This document shows positions 1 to 5,850 of a DNA stretch of 11,144 bases, piece after piece. The DNA comes from an uncultured Bacilli bacterium (GTDB lineage Bacteria; Bacillota_I; Bacilli_A; RF39; UBA660), in contig CANRDA010000025.1 in assembly GCA_947629285.1 (NCBI GenBank), positions 1 to 11,144 of the forward strand, written 5' to 3'. Each line of letters opens with the position of its first letter. The first letter of the stretch is position 1. The notes under the pieces were generated by a model. That model was not told where the DNA came from and searched no databases. It saw only the letters and a program-made list of their open reading frames with translations. The translations under genes were made by a program, and so were the position numbers.

Positions 1-51
1 AACTCTGTTCAATCCGAAGCTTCACGTTTAGTACGTGAAAGGTTTATGTAG
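1..51 (+). CDS. C-terminal tail of an interrupted protein, possibly TnpB of an IS200/IS605-type element (partial)
   Basis: Frame 1 is open from the window edge to a TAG at 49-51 and gives 16 residues, NSVQSEASRLVRERFM. Many TnpB/OrfB genes of IS200/IS605-family elements end like this: a Ser-Glu-Ala(-Pro) stretch is encoded by the GAAGC that precedes a compact hairpin at the right end of the element. Here GAAGC at 16-20 leads into a perfect 7-bp hairpin at 21-39. The first 60 bases are about 40% GC, clearly richer than the DNA that follows, which fits acquired DNA. Only 17 codons are visible and no catalytic motif is in the window, so the family call is an inference from the tail and hairpin. 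It could be the end of an unrelated gene. Confidence 0.42.
   Translation, partial: NSVQSEASRLVRERFM
21..39. repeat. 7-bp perfect hairpin near a putative IS200/IS605 right end
   Basis: TTCACGT (21-27) and ACGTGAA (33-39) are perfect inverted arms around the loop TTAGT. The hairpin lies inside the last codons of the left-edge reading frame, directly after GAAGC. IS200/IS605 right ends carry such hairpins for strand-specific recognition by TnpA, and the same stretch forms the 3' end of the TnpB guide RNA. No T-tract follows on the plus strand, so it is not a typical intrinsic terminator. Confidence 0.45.
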
Positions 52-65
52 GAAGAATGGAGTTT

Positions 66-905
66 TTATTTTGCACTTTTAGTTAAAGATGAATCAAATA
101 TACTATTTTTAGATTTAAAACACCAATGCCTATATGGGTCATTCCAATAATTTGAGAAATCACCTCTTATACTTGTTGAAATTCCTATATTAAAATTAGG
201 ATAAATTGATTTTATGTTTTTTAATATATTTTTGTATAATTTTTCTTTTGCAATAGTTCTTTTTCCACGTCTATTACTTCCTAAAATTTTTTCTTTATCC
301 ATATCATTCAATTTAAAATTCATTGCACCAAGTATAATATCCATACATTGAAGTATTACGTGTTTTTTTGAATCAACTTCTGCTATATCTTCATTGTAAA
401 TATGTACATTATTTATGCAAAAGAAATCATTTAAAGCATAAATATAACCTTTAAACTCCTTATTTTTCTTTTTTGTATCCGGCAATTTGTCGAAATACAA
501 TTTTAAAAAAACTTGAGCCTTATCATTTGGATTACAGTAATCTATACCGAAAGCGTGCTTTATAAATTGATAGTATAAAAGAAAATATTCCTTTTCCTCA
601 TGTTCTCTAGTTAAATTTTGTGGAACTTGTGCATTTTGTCTAAACATTATTCTTATTTTTATCTTATTAGATTTGACAAACTCAAAAAAATAATCAACTA
701 ACTTTATATATTTATCTAAATATTGCTCTGTTACTTTTGTCCATTTAACTTCTTCAAATAAACCTAATTCCTCTTTTTTATAATTAAGTTTATTATTTAT
801 TTTTTCCAACTCAGTATAATTAACTAAAGCACCTCCATAAAAATTACTAAAATATTTCCCTTTTCTATGTGATTCATCTGCATATATCAAATATTGTTTT
901 TTCAT
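66..905 (-). CDS. DUF3800 domain protein (predicted RNase H-like fold)
   Basis: This 279-aa soluble protein matches the DUF3800 pattern. The N-terminal strand YLIYADES carries Asp10-Glu11-Ser12, followed by YGGALV (23-28). A middle strand holds LYFDK (Asp139). The C-terminal half has EVDSKKHVILQCMDIILGAM (176-195) with Asp178 and Asp189, a helix typical of the family. DUF3800 members are predicted to have an RNase H-like nuclease fold with an acidic active site, and are often found in mobile or defence contexts; the biochemical role is mostly untested. The start at 905 follows GGTG five bases upstream. The stop lies 14 bp from the putative TnpB tail, converging with it, and the regulator gene at 1114-1566 lies upstream on the same strand. 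No signal peptide or membrane segment is visible. Confidence 0.85.
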   Translation of the reverse strand: MKKQYLIYADESHRKGKYFSNFYGGALVNYTELEKINNKLNYKKEELGLFEEVKWTKVTEQYLDKYIKLVDYFFEFVKSNKIKIRIMFRQNAQVPQNLTREHEEKEYFLLYYQFIKHAFGIDYCNPNDKAQVFLKLYFDKLPDTKKKNKEFKGYIYALNDFFCINNVHIYNEDIAEVDSKKHVILQCMDIILGAMNFKLNDMDKEKILGSNRRGKRTIAKEKLYKNILKNIKSIYPNFNIGISTSIRGDFSNYWNDPYRHWCFKSKNSIFDSSLTKSAK

Positions 906-920
906 TATATCACCAAAAAC

Positions 921-948
921 ATTTTATCATATTATAAATATTATTCAA
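921..948 (-). promoter_or_regulatory. Possible promoter of the DUF3800 gene
   Basis: On the minus strand TTGAAT (943-948) and TAAAAT (921-926) are separated by 16 bases, just upstream of the ATG at 905. An alternative TATAAT also occurs at 931-936. In DNA this AT-rich such matches arise by chance, so the assignment is weak. Confidence 0.3.
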
Positions 949-971
949 GGTTATATTTTGATTTTTTAATT

Positions 972-1042
972 AATCGCACACATCTAATATCATTTAATAA
1001 ATATTTTTTTTAAACAGATGCGAACTCAAATTAGTGTGACTG
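972..1042. repeat. Imperfect inverted repeat in the 906-1113 gap
   Basis: In the 208-bp gap after the regulator gene, CGCACACATCTAAT (about 974-987) is followed by AGATGCG and then AATTAGTGTG (about 1031-1040). These can pair in part with the first block, but only with bulges. A run of eight T lies between them. On the minus strand it could be a weak transcript end for the regulator gene or a decayed element end. Nothing else in the gap looks like a gene. Confidence 0.22.
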
Positions 1043-1113
1043 AAAAAAAGTATAATTATTAAAATAAAATTTTCTTCATTGTTTCTACAAAGATATTACT
1101 TCCTCAATTATTA

Positions 1114-1566
1114 TTACCTATTTAACATGTTCTTTTCTGTTTTTCCAAGTAACCAATCAATTGAAACTTTATAGTATTTTGCAAAATCTATAATTAGAGA
1201 AGTCAATATTAGATTTTTACCCAATTCATATCTTGAATAATTTGACCTATCGGTATTGATAACATTTGAAATTGTTAATTGAGTATCATTGTGTTGTAAC
1301 CTAATAGATTTTAAATTTTTAGCAACTGTATCAACATTTATGTCCTTATTAATAATATCATATTTTTTAGTTTTAGTTAACCCACAAATATAATCAATAC
1401 AAACACCAAAATAGTTACTAAATTTATTTAATTTTAGTAATGGTATATTATCAATACCATTTTCCCAACCTGCATAAGTCGAACGGCTTACTCCTAATTC
1501 TTTGCATATTTCTCTTTGCTTAATATCAAAATATGTTCTTATATTTTTAAGATTATCACCTATCAT
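1114..1566 (-). CDS. Xre-family regulator with two tandem HTH domains
   Basis: From the ATG at 1566 this is a 150-aa protein made of two copies of a Cro/C1-type HTH domain. The first (about 2-60) contains LKNIRTYFDIKQREICKELG and VSRSTYAGWENG and ends in DYICGLT. The second (about 80-146) contains LKSIRLQHNDTQLTISNVIN and TDRSNYSRYELGK and ends in DWLLGKT. The frame stays open upstream to a GTG at 1575, but that GTG lies inside the ribosome binding site AGAGGTG, so ATG 1566 is the real start. The gene diverges from the prepilin/LRR gene and faces palindromes in the shared 109-bp region. It may therefore repress itself and/or its neighbour, which is inference. DUF3800 lies 208 bp downstream on the same strand. 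Two HTH units in one chain could let a monomer bind a two-half-site operator. Confidence 0.85.
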   Translation of the reverse strand: MIGDNLKNIRTYFDIKQREICKELGVSRSTYAGWENGIDNIPLLKLNKFSNYFGVCIDYICGLTKTKKYDIINKDINVDTVAKNLKSIRLQHNDTQLTISNVINTDRSNYSRYELGKNLILTSLIIDFAKYYKVSIDWLLGKTEKNMLNR

Positions 1567-1588
1567 TAAAAACACCTCTTAAAAACAA

Positions 1589-1618
1589 TTTTGAATTAAA
1601 ATATTAAAATATTCAAAA
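1589..1618. promoter_or_regulatory. Candidate operator: 8-bp inverted repeat TTTTGAAT/ATTCAAAA
   Basis: TTTTGAAT (1589-1596) and ATTCAAAA (1611-1618) are perfect inverted arms with a 14-base AT-only spacer. The repeat sits just upstream of the regulator's ribosome binding site, where its promoter must lie. An operator there would suit autoregulation by the adjacent double-HTH protein. AT richness raises the odds of chance palindromes, so this is a candidate only. Confidence 0.4.
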
Positions 1619-1622
1619 AATG

Positions 1623-1638
1623 TCGGATATTATCCCGA
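1623..1638. promoter_or_regulatory. Candidate operator over the -35 position of the prepilin/LRR promoter
   Basis: GGATA-T-TATCC (1625-1635) is a perfect 5-bp-arm palindrome flanked by TC and CGA, so TCGG (1623-1626) also mirrors CCGA (1635-1638). It is unusually GC-rich for this DNA, which makes chance less likely. It occupies the place where the -35 box of the plus-strand promoter at 1643-1651 would be. A regulator bound here would compete with or replace -35 contacts of RNA polymerase. Confidence 0.45.
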
Positions 1639-1642
1639 AATG

Positions 1643-1651
1643 TGCTATAAT
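1643..1651 (+). promoter_or_regulatory. Extended -10 promoter of the prepilin/LRR gene
   Basis: TGC followed by a perfect TATAAT (1646-1651) forms an extended -10 element; no TTGACA-like -35 box lies 16-18 bases upstream. Transcription would start near 1658. This rules out the in-frame ATG at 1640 as the translation start and leaves the ATG at 1676. Confidence 0.6.
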
Positions 1652-1675
1652 GATAATATAGGAGTTGATAAAAAT

Positions 1676-3034
1676 ATGAAAAATAAAGGATTTACTTTAA
1701 TAGAGTTACTAGCAGTAATAGTAATACTAGCAATTATTGCACTAATCGCAGTACCCCAAATATTACATATAATAGAGGAGTCTAAAATAAAATCATTAGA
1801 AATAAGTACAAGTGAATATATAAGAGCAGTAAATATATCACTTATGAATAAAGAAATAAATGAGAATGTAAGTGATGGCTTATATACAATTACTGATGAT
1901 GGAAAGAAAATAGTATTAGGTGATAAAGAAATAGATATAGAGTATGAAGGAAAAGGATTAAAAAGTGGACAATTATTAATAGAAGATTCTAAAGTAATAA
2001 GAGTACTGAAAGGATTAATAGATAATTATTATGCAAGAGTAAATGGTGATGAGGTAACAATACTAAAAAGTTTAAATGAAAATACATTAGTAGATGGAAA
2101 AACATTTAATGCAGCAATAAAAAATCTTGTTAAAGATACAGATGGAACAGATGCGACTCATTCAACAGTAGATAAAACAGTAACAAAGATAGAGTTTTTA
2201 CAAGATGGAGTATTACCAGAAGGATATATGAAAGATACATTAGAAGAATTGCCAAATGTAGATTTATCAAAAGCAGGAAATGGAAGTATAAAAGGATACT
2301 ATAATGAAGAAACAGGAGAAATTTATGTATATAGTGATGGATATATAAGTTTTTCATCTGCTAATAATATGTTTTTTCTATTTCAATCAGTAGAAGAAAT
2401 AGAATTTAATCTAGTAGATACAAGCAAAGTAACAACTATGTCATATATGTTTTATGGCTGTAGTAGTTTAACAACTCTTGATTTAAGTAGTTTTGATACA
2501 TCAAGTGTAACAGATATGTACATGATGTTTTATGACTGTAGCAAATTAACCACATTAGATTTAACAAGTTTTGATACAAATAAAGTAACAAGTATGATTG
2601 CTATGTTTAGGGGGTGTAGTAATTTAAAGGAAATAAAAGGAATAGAAAAATTCAACACATCAAATGTAACAAGTATGGGCAGTATGTTTTATGGGTACAA
2701 AAGTTTAACAACTCTTGAATTAGGCAGTTTTGATACAAAAAATGTAAAAAATGATGGTATGAACAGTATGTTTGCTGGTTGCAGCAGTTTAACAATTCTT
2801 AATTTAAGTAATTTTGATACTAGTAAATTAACAAGTATGAGCAGTATGTTTTCTAACTGTAGCAAATTAACCACATTAGATTTAACTAGTTTTGATACGT
2901 CAAGTGTAACAAATGTGCAAAATATGTTTTATGGATGTAGTAGTTTAACATCAATAAAAGTAACAACTGATAAATGGACATTAGATACAAGTTTACTTAA
3001 CGATACAAAAACTAAGGAATATACAAGTAAATAG
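1676..3034 (+). CDS. Prepilin-like surface protein with BspA/DUF285 leucine-rich repeats
   Basis: From ATG 1676 the protein has 452 aa. Its N-terminus MKNKGFTLIELLAVIVILAI is a textbook type IV prepilin/pseudopilin leader: processing is expected between Gly5 and Phe6, and mature Glu5 (Glu10 here) is present. The hydrophobic helix ends in AVPQIL, followed by a pilin-like alpha1 continuation to about residue 60. Residues 60-245 are a linker with a GYYNEETGEIYVYSDG strand region. Seven DUF285/BspA-type repeats follow (about 248-429), each near DTSxVTxMxxMFxGCSxLTTLDLxxF. The chain ends without LPXTG or another anchor, so the N-terminal helix must hold it at the surface. The start choice rests on AGGAG at 1660-1664 and on the promoter position; the AGGAG-ATG spacing of 11 bases is long. 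Family knowledge suggests surface adhesion or display; the exact role is unknown. No prepilin peptidase or pilus ATPase gene is in the window. Confidence 0.85.
   Translation: MKNKGFTLIELLAVIVILAIIALIAVPQILHIIEESKIKSLEISTSEYIRAVNISLMNKEINENVSDGLYTITDDGKKIVLGDKEIDIEYEGKGLKSGQLLIEDSKVIRVLKGLIDNYYARVNGDEVTILKSLNENTLVDGKTFNAAIKNLVKDTDGTDATHSTVDKTVTKIEFLQDGVLPEGYMKDTLEELPNVDLSKAGNGSIKGYYNEETGEIYVYSDGYISFSSANNMFFLFQSVEEIEFNLVDTSKVTTMSYMFYGCSSLTTLDLSSFDTSSVTDMYMMFYDCSKLTTLDLTSFDTNKVTSMIAMFRGCSNLKEIKGIEKFNTSNVTSMGSMFYGYKSLTTLELGSFDTKNVKNDGMNSMFAGCSSLTILNLSNFDTSKLTSMSSMFSNCSKLTTLDLTSFDTSSVTNVQNMFYGCSSLTSIKVTTDKWTLDTSLLNDTKTKEYTSK
2417..2962 (+). repeat. Seven tandem ~78-bp BspA/DUF285 repeat units
   Basis: The units encode about 26 residues each and start at codons for residues 248, 274, 300, 327, 353, 381 and 407. 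The third and fifth carry small insertions. At DNA level units are very close in places: 2535-2565 and 2856-2886 are identical over 31 bp, and after one mismatch the match continues for another 11 bp. Such similarity can promote copy-number change by recombination or slippage. Confidence 0.85.
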
Positions 3035-3035
3035 T

Positions 3036-3067
3036 AAATAAAAGAGTCTATATTGGCTCTTTTATTT
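3036..3067. terminator. Strong hairpin terminator between convergent genes
   Basis: AAATAAAAGAG (3036-3046) and CTCTTTTATTT (3057-3067) form a perfect 11-bp stem with a 10-base loop, starting two bases after the prepilin/LRR stop codon. The stem's own T-rich arm gives a U-rich tail in the plus direction. The minus-strand membrane protein ends at 3074, so the hairpin could serve both genes. Confidence 0.75.
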
Positions 3068-3073
3068 AAATAT

Positions 3074-3436
3074 CTATTTATTTTTCTTTTCATAATATTC
3101 TTTAATATATTTACTAGTTTCTTGTTCAATTTGCGCATTTTTATCTTTTAATATTAATAAAAATACTATAATAAATATATCGTATAATAAATGCATTCTA
3201 AAAATTAAATTCAATATTGTATATCCAATAATTACTGGCAATAAATAATCTTTTTTTGGATATTTATTTTTTTCTAAAGGATATATAAAAGTATATTTTA
3301 CTACTAAATATGATAGTGGTATAAATACTATAAAATAGTTATCAAAGTATTGAAATACCCATATTACTTTAAATAGCAATAAAAGGATTAAGTATTTAAG
3401 ATAAAATCCAATAATTATATACTTTTTAGATTGCAT
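3074..3436 (-). CDS. Small hypothetical membrane protein
   Basis: From the ATG at 3436 this is a 120-aa protein with about four hydrophobic segments (roughly 6-26, 32-50, 64-80 and 82-97), then a charged tail rich in Lys, Glu and Tyr that ends YYEKKNK. I do not recognise the family. The start is set by the strong site AGGAGGGG four bases upstream and by a TATAAT at 3461-3466, which would lie inside the gene if the upstream in-frame GTG at 3487 were used. The gene follows the ATPase gene on the same strand, but a terminator-like hairpin at the ATPase stop and its own promoter suggest separate transcription. Confidence 0.65.
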   Translation of the reverse strand: MQSKKYIIIGFYLKYLILLLLFKVIWVFQYFDNYFIVFIPLSYLVVKYTFIYPLEKNKYPKKDYLLPVIIGYTILNLIFRMHLLYDIFIIVFLLILKDKNAQIEQETSKYIKEYYEKKNK

Positions 3437-3460
3437 AGCCCCTCCTATGTTTACAAGTCT

Positions 3461-3469
3461 ATTATAACA
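3461..3469 (-). promoter_or_regulatory. Extended -10 promoter of the 120-aa membrane protein gene
   Basis: On the minus strand TGT precedes a perfect TATAAT (3461-3466), giving an extended -10 about 25 bases upstream of the ATG at 3436. No clear -35 box is visible. Confidence 0.5.
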
Positions 3470-3472
3470 CAT

Positions 3473-3495
3473 AAAGAAAAAAGACACTAGTCTTT
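3473..3495 (-). terminator. Intrinsic terminator of the AAA ATPase gene
   Basis: On the minus strand AAAGAC, loop TAGT and GTCTTT (3480-3495) form a 6-bp hairpin followed at once by further T residues (TTTCTTT to 3473). It overlaps the TAG stop codon of the ATPase gene at 3487-3489. Confidence 0.55.
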
Positions 3496-4695
3496 ATCCC
3501 CATTTAATAACCAATCTACAATGTTTATCTTTTTTATACCATTATAATCTGCTTCTAAATCCATATCTAAAGTTAAAAGATACTTTGGATAAAAGTCTCC
3601 TGTTTTTTGTAATGACTTAAGTTCTCTTTCAAGAACTTTTTCATCTCTCAAAGTAAGAGCAACTTGATAATACTTTAATCCATCTCTATTAGAAGCGACA
3701 AAATCTATTTCTAAATCATCAATCTTCCCGACATATACTTTATATCCTCTTCTTAATAATTCAAGATAAACTATATTTTCTAGTATATGACCCATATCAC
3801 TATCTGATTTCTTGCCTAAAAGATAACTTCTTAAACCTGAATCAACTACATAATATTTATAGTCTCTAGCAAGTAAATTTTTACCCTTTACATCAAACCT
3901 CTCTGCTTTATATATTAGAAAACTCTCTATAAACGCAGTTATATAATTTTCAACAGTATGATTACTCGTCGATAACCCTTTGCTAGTTAATGTATCACTT
4001 ATTTTTTTTGTTGAAACTGGACTACCTATACTATCAAATATATATTTTAATACACTTTCTAAAAGCATTTTATCAGTTATATTGTTTCTGGACATTATAT
4101 CCTTATATACTATTGTTAAAAATATTCCATCTAAATATTTATCGACATCATTTGGATTGGTTTTTAATATATCTATATTCCCTGGCATACCACCATTTTT
4201 CATGTAATCAAGAAATAACTGTTGATAATTGTTTTTTCCATCAAATGCAGTTACATATTCTTTAAAAGATAAAGGTAACATTTTTATTTCTACGTATCTT
4301 CCTGATAGTAGTGTGGCAAGTTCTCCAGATAAAAGATATGCATTTGAACCAGTTATATAAACATCTACATTTTCTTTTATATAAAGTGAATCAACGGCTC
4401 TTTGAAATTCAGGTACATTTTGAACTTCACCTAAAAAAACATAGTATTTATTATTTGAAGTTATTTTCTTATTTACATAGTCATATAACTCTTTATAATT
4501 AGAAAATTGATAATCTAAACTCTCTAAATTTATTGATATTATTTGGTTATCTTTAACTCCTGTACTCTTTAAATATTCTATAAAAAGTTCAAATAGTGTG
4601 GATTTACCACAATTCTTTACCCCTATTATTACCTTTATTAAATCCTTATCTTTCCATCTTTTTAATTCATCTAAATATTCTATCCTTTCTATCAT
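3487..4695 (-). CDS. AAA_14/DUF4143 family ATPase with altered Walker B
   Basis: This 402-aa protein has the full layout of the family. The P-loop is GVKNCGKST (25-33), the Walker B-region strand is YYVFLGEVQNV (84-94), the sensor region is ITGSNAYLLS (114-123), and SGRYVEIKMLPLSFKEY (131-147) is diagnostic. A winged-helix-like middle follows, then a C-terminal DUF4143 region with GHILENIVYLELLRRGYKVY (302-321), EIDF (Glu329, Asp331) and YYQVAL (342-347), resembling a PD-(D/E)XK nuclease core. The usual Walker B Asp is Gly89 (GGT, one transition from GAT), while Glu90 remains. The family is common in gut bacteria and archaea and its substrate is unknown. The start ATG 4695 follows GGGAGA. It is flanked by a lipoprotein gene upstream and a membrane protein gene downstream, both on the same strand; neither suggests a function. 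Confidence 0.88.
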   Translation of the reverse strand: MIERIEYLDELKRWKDKDLIKVIIGVKNCGKSTLFELFIEYLKSTGVKDNQIISINLESLDYQFSNYKELYDYVNKKITSNNKYYVFLGEVQNVPEFQRAVDSLYIKENVDVYITGSNAYLLSGELATLLSGRYVEIKMLPLSFKEYVTAFDGKNNYQQLFLDYMKNGGMPGNIDILKTNPNDVDKYLDGIFLTIVYKDIMSRNNITDKMLLESVLKYIFDSIGSPVSTKKISDTLTSKGLSTSNHTVENYITAFIESFLIYKAERFDVKGKNLLARDYKYYVVDSGLRSYLLGKKSDSDMGHILENIVYLELLRRGYKVYVGKIDDLEIDFVASNRDGLKYYQVALTLRDEKVLERELKSLQKTGDFYPKYLLTLDMDLEADYNGIKKINIVDWLLNGDKD

Positions 4696-4732
4696 ATAAA
4701 TTCTCCCATTCTATTAAATATAATACAATTTA

Positions 4733-4793
4733 AAAAATAGAAAAAGACACTAGTTTATGTATCTAATTTGTAAAAATAAAATGTATTAGTGTC
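4733..4793 (-). terminator. Possible terminator after the 160-aa lipoprotein gene
   Basis: On the minus strand GACACTA (4787-4793) can pair with TAGTGTC (4746-4752), which runs straight into T5-C-T-A-T6. The 34-base loop is long and covers the last codons and stop of the lipoprotein gene, so it is a weak candidate. The sequence AAAAAGACACTAGT is also found at the ATPase terminator. Confidence 0.35.
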
Positions 4794-5237
4794 TATATCG
4801 TAAAGTGCTATATCAAAATTAAATGAAGCCCTAAAAATATCTTTATCACTATTTATATCTTTTGCATCATCACTTCTATCTATAAAGTAATAATATCCAT
4901 TATCTATTTTAGGAATACCATTTTTTATACCAAAATTATATCCATAAGTAGTTCCATCTAAAGTCCCACCATACATAATTACATCTAAGTTTAGAGAAAG
5001 CGGAAAAGAGTTCCAAGTTTTAATCTCACTTAATATCTCATCTTTTACACTAGAGCAATCTGCTTTAAAAATAGTCTCTCCATCACCTAAAAAGCCACCG
5101 TGAGTATCACGACTTTCTATAACCTTACAAGATGATACATCTAAATTCATATTTTTTTCTATGTATTTTGTGATACTATTATTAGAACAGCCTGATATAA
5201 AAAGTAAAAGCAATAATGAAATCAATATTTTTTTCAA
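4755..5237 (-). CDS. Small lipoprotein of unknown function, TTG start
   Basis: This is a 160-aa predicted lipoprotein. After MKKILISLLLLLF comes the lipobox ISGC, with the lipidated Cys at 17, so the mature part sits on the outer face of the membrane. The mature region is rich in Asp, Asn and Tyr, with two more cysteines (about 37 and 61) that could form a disulphide. I do not recognise a domain. The start codon is TTG (5235-5237), supported by GTGAGG five bases upstream and by the position of the signal peptide; no in-frame ATG would keep the signal. It lies 69 bp downstream of the Ig-like lipoprotein gene on the same strand, so it may share its transcript. Confidence 0.75.
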   Translation of the reverse strand: MKKILISLLLLLFISGCSNNSITKYIEKNMNLDVSSCKVIESRDTHGGFLGDGETIFKADCSSVKDEILSEIKTWNSFPLSLNLDVIMYGGTLDGTTYGYNFGIKNGIPKIDNGYYYFIDRSDDAKDINSDKDIFRASFNFDIALYDIDTNTFYFYKLDT

Positions 5238-5306
5238 TTTAACCTCACATTCCTTTCACTTCGCTCAAGGCACACATAGTCATGAAAATTTTAATTTATT
5301 TTCAGA

Positions 5307-5843
5307 CTATCCTCCTATTATAAACTCAACTGAAAAATAATAGTTTTTAATATCAGAATCTTTATCATCATTTGGTTTACTATTCAAATTATTATATATC
5401 TCTTTCCAATCTGAAAAACTATATTTTTTATCCATTTGAATTGTAGATGTATCTTTGACTATTCTATATTCACCATCTTCTAGTTCACCATAAAAGTTTT
5501 CCCAATCCATATCCATTTCTAGTTTGTTATTTTTATCTTTAGTATATCCAATTAAATTCCAACCATAATCACCTTTATATATAATTTCTAATTCTTCCCA
5601 TTTTCCATTTACTTTTTTATCTAATCTATATTCGTCACCATATATGTTACTTTTACCACTCACATCAGTAATTATAATAGTAGCCCCAGTTCTAGTAAGT
5701 GTACCCTTTTTTATTGTCATAGTAACGCCATCTATCTCATTTAACTCAGCAGTATCTTTAATAGTTGTTTTTAATTTGTCTTCACACCCAGTTAGTGTGA
5801 TAAATGCCATAAAAGTAATTAAACATATTAATATTTTTTTCAT
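5307..5843 (-). CDS. Lipoprotein with bacterial Ig-like (Big_14-type) domain
   Basis: From ATG 5843 the protein has 178 aa. A signal peptide (KKILICLITF to about residue 16) ends in the lipobox LTGC, with lipidated Cys20. The mature part reads as a small beta-sandwich seen in many Firmicutes lipoproteins: KKGTLTRTGATIIITD, then YGDEYRLDKKVNGKWEELE, GYTKDKNNKLEMDMDWENFYG and LEDGEYRIVKD. The DGEYRIVK and VNGKWEEL elements match the Big_14 pattern from memory. AGGAG four bases before ATG 5843 overlaps the bile salt hydrolase stop codon, leaving 7 bp between the genes, so the two are almost certainly co-transcribed and perhaps translationally coupled. An upstream in-frame ATG (5876) would add eleven residues and overlap the hydrolase; it lacks the good RBS. 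Confidence 0.8.
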   Translation of the reverse strand: MKKILICLITFMAFITLTGCEDKLKTTIKDTAELNEIDGVTMTIKKGTLTRTGATIIITDVSGKSNIYGDEYRLDKKVNGKWEELEIIYKGDYGWNLIGYTKDKNNKLEMDMDWENFYGELEDGEYRIVKDTSTIQMDKKYSFSDWKEIYNNLNSKPNDDKDSDIKNYYFSVEFIIGG

Positions 5844-5850
5844 ATTTCTC

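Noticed and set aside
1640..1675. Upstream in-frame ATG at 1640 as start of the prepilin/LRR protein
   Set aside because: It lies before the TATAAT at 1646-1651, so it would not be transcribed, and it would place twelve residues ahead of a canonical prepilin leader.
2130..3138. Minus-strand frames opposite the prepilin/LRR gene (2130-2357, 2689-2874, 2929-3138)
   Set aside because: They are low-complexity Leu/Ile-rich shadows of the repeat gene and lack ribosome binding sites.
3437..3487. N-terminal extension of the 120-aa membrane protein from a GTG at 3487
   Set aside because: It overlaps the ATPase stop codon and covers a promoter and a strong RBS for ATG 3436.
3980..4502. Plus-strand frames opposite the ATPase gene
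   Set aside because: No RBS or promoter; the opposite strand encodes a well-conserved family protein.
5238..5306. Short minus-strand frames in the gap between the two lipoprotein genes, e.g. a run ending NVRLN
   Set aside because: Too short, with no ribosome binding site and no recognisable product; the 69 bp is probably an intercistronic leader.
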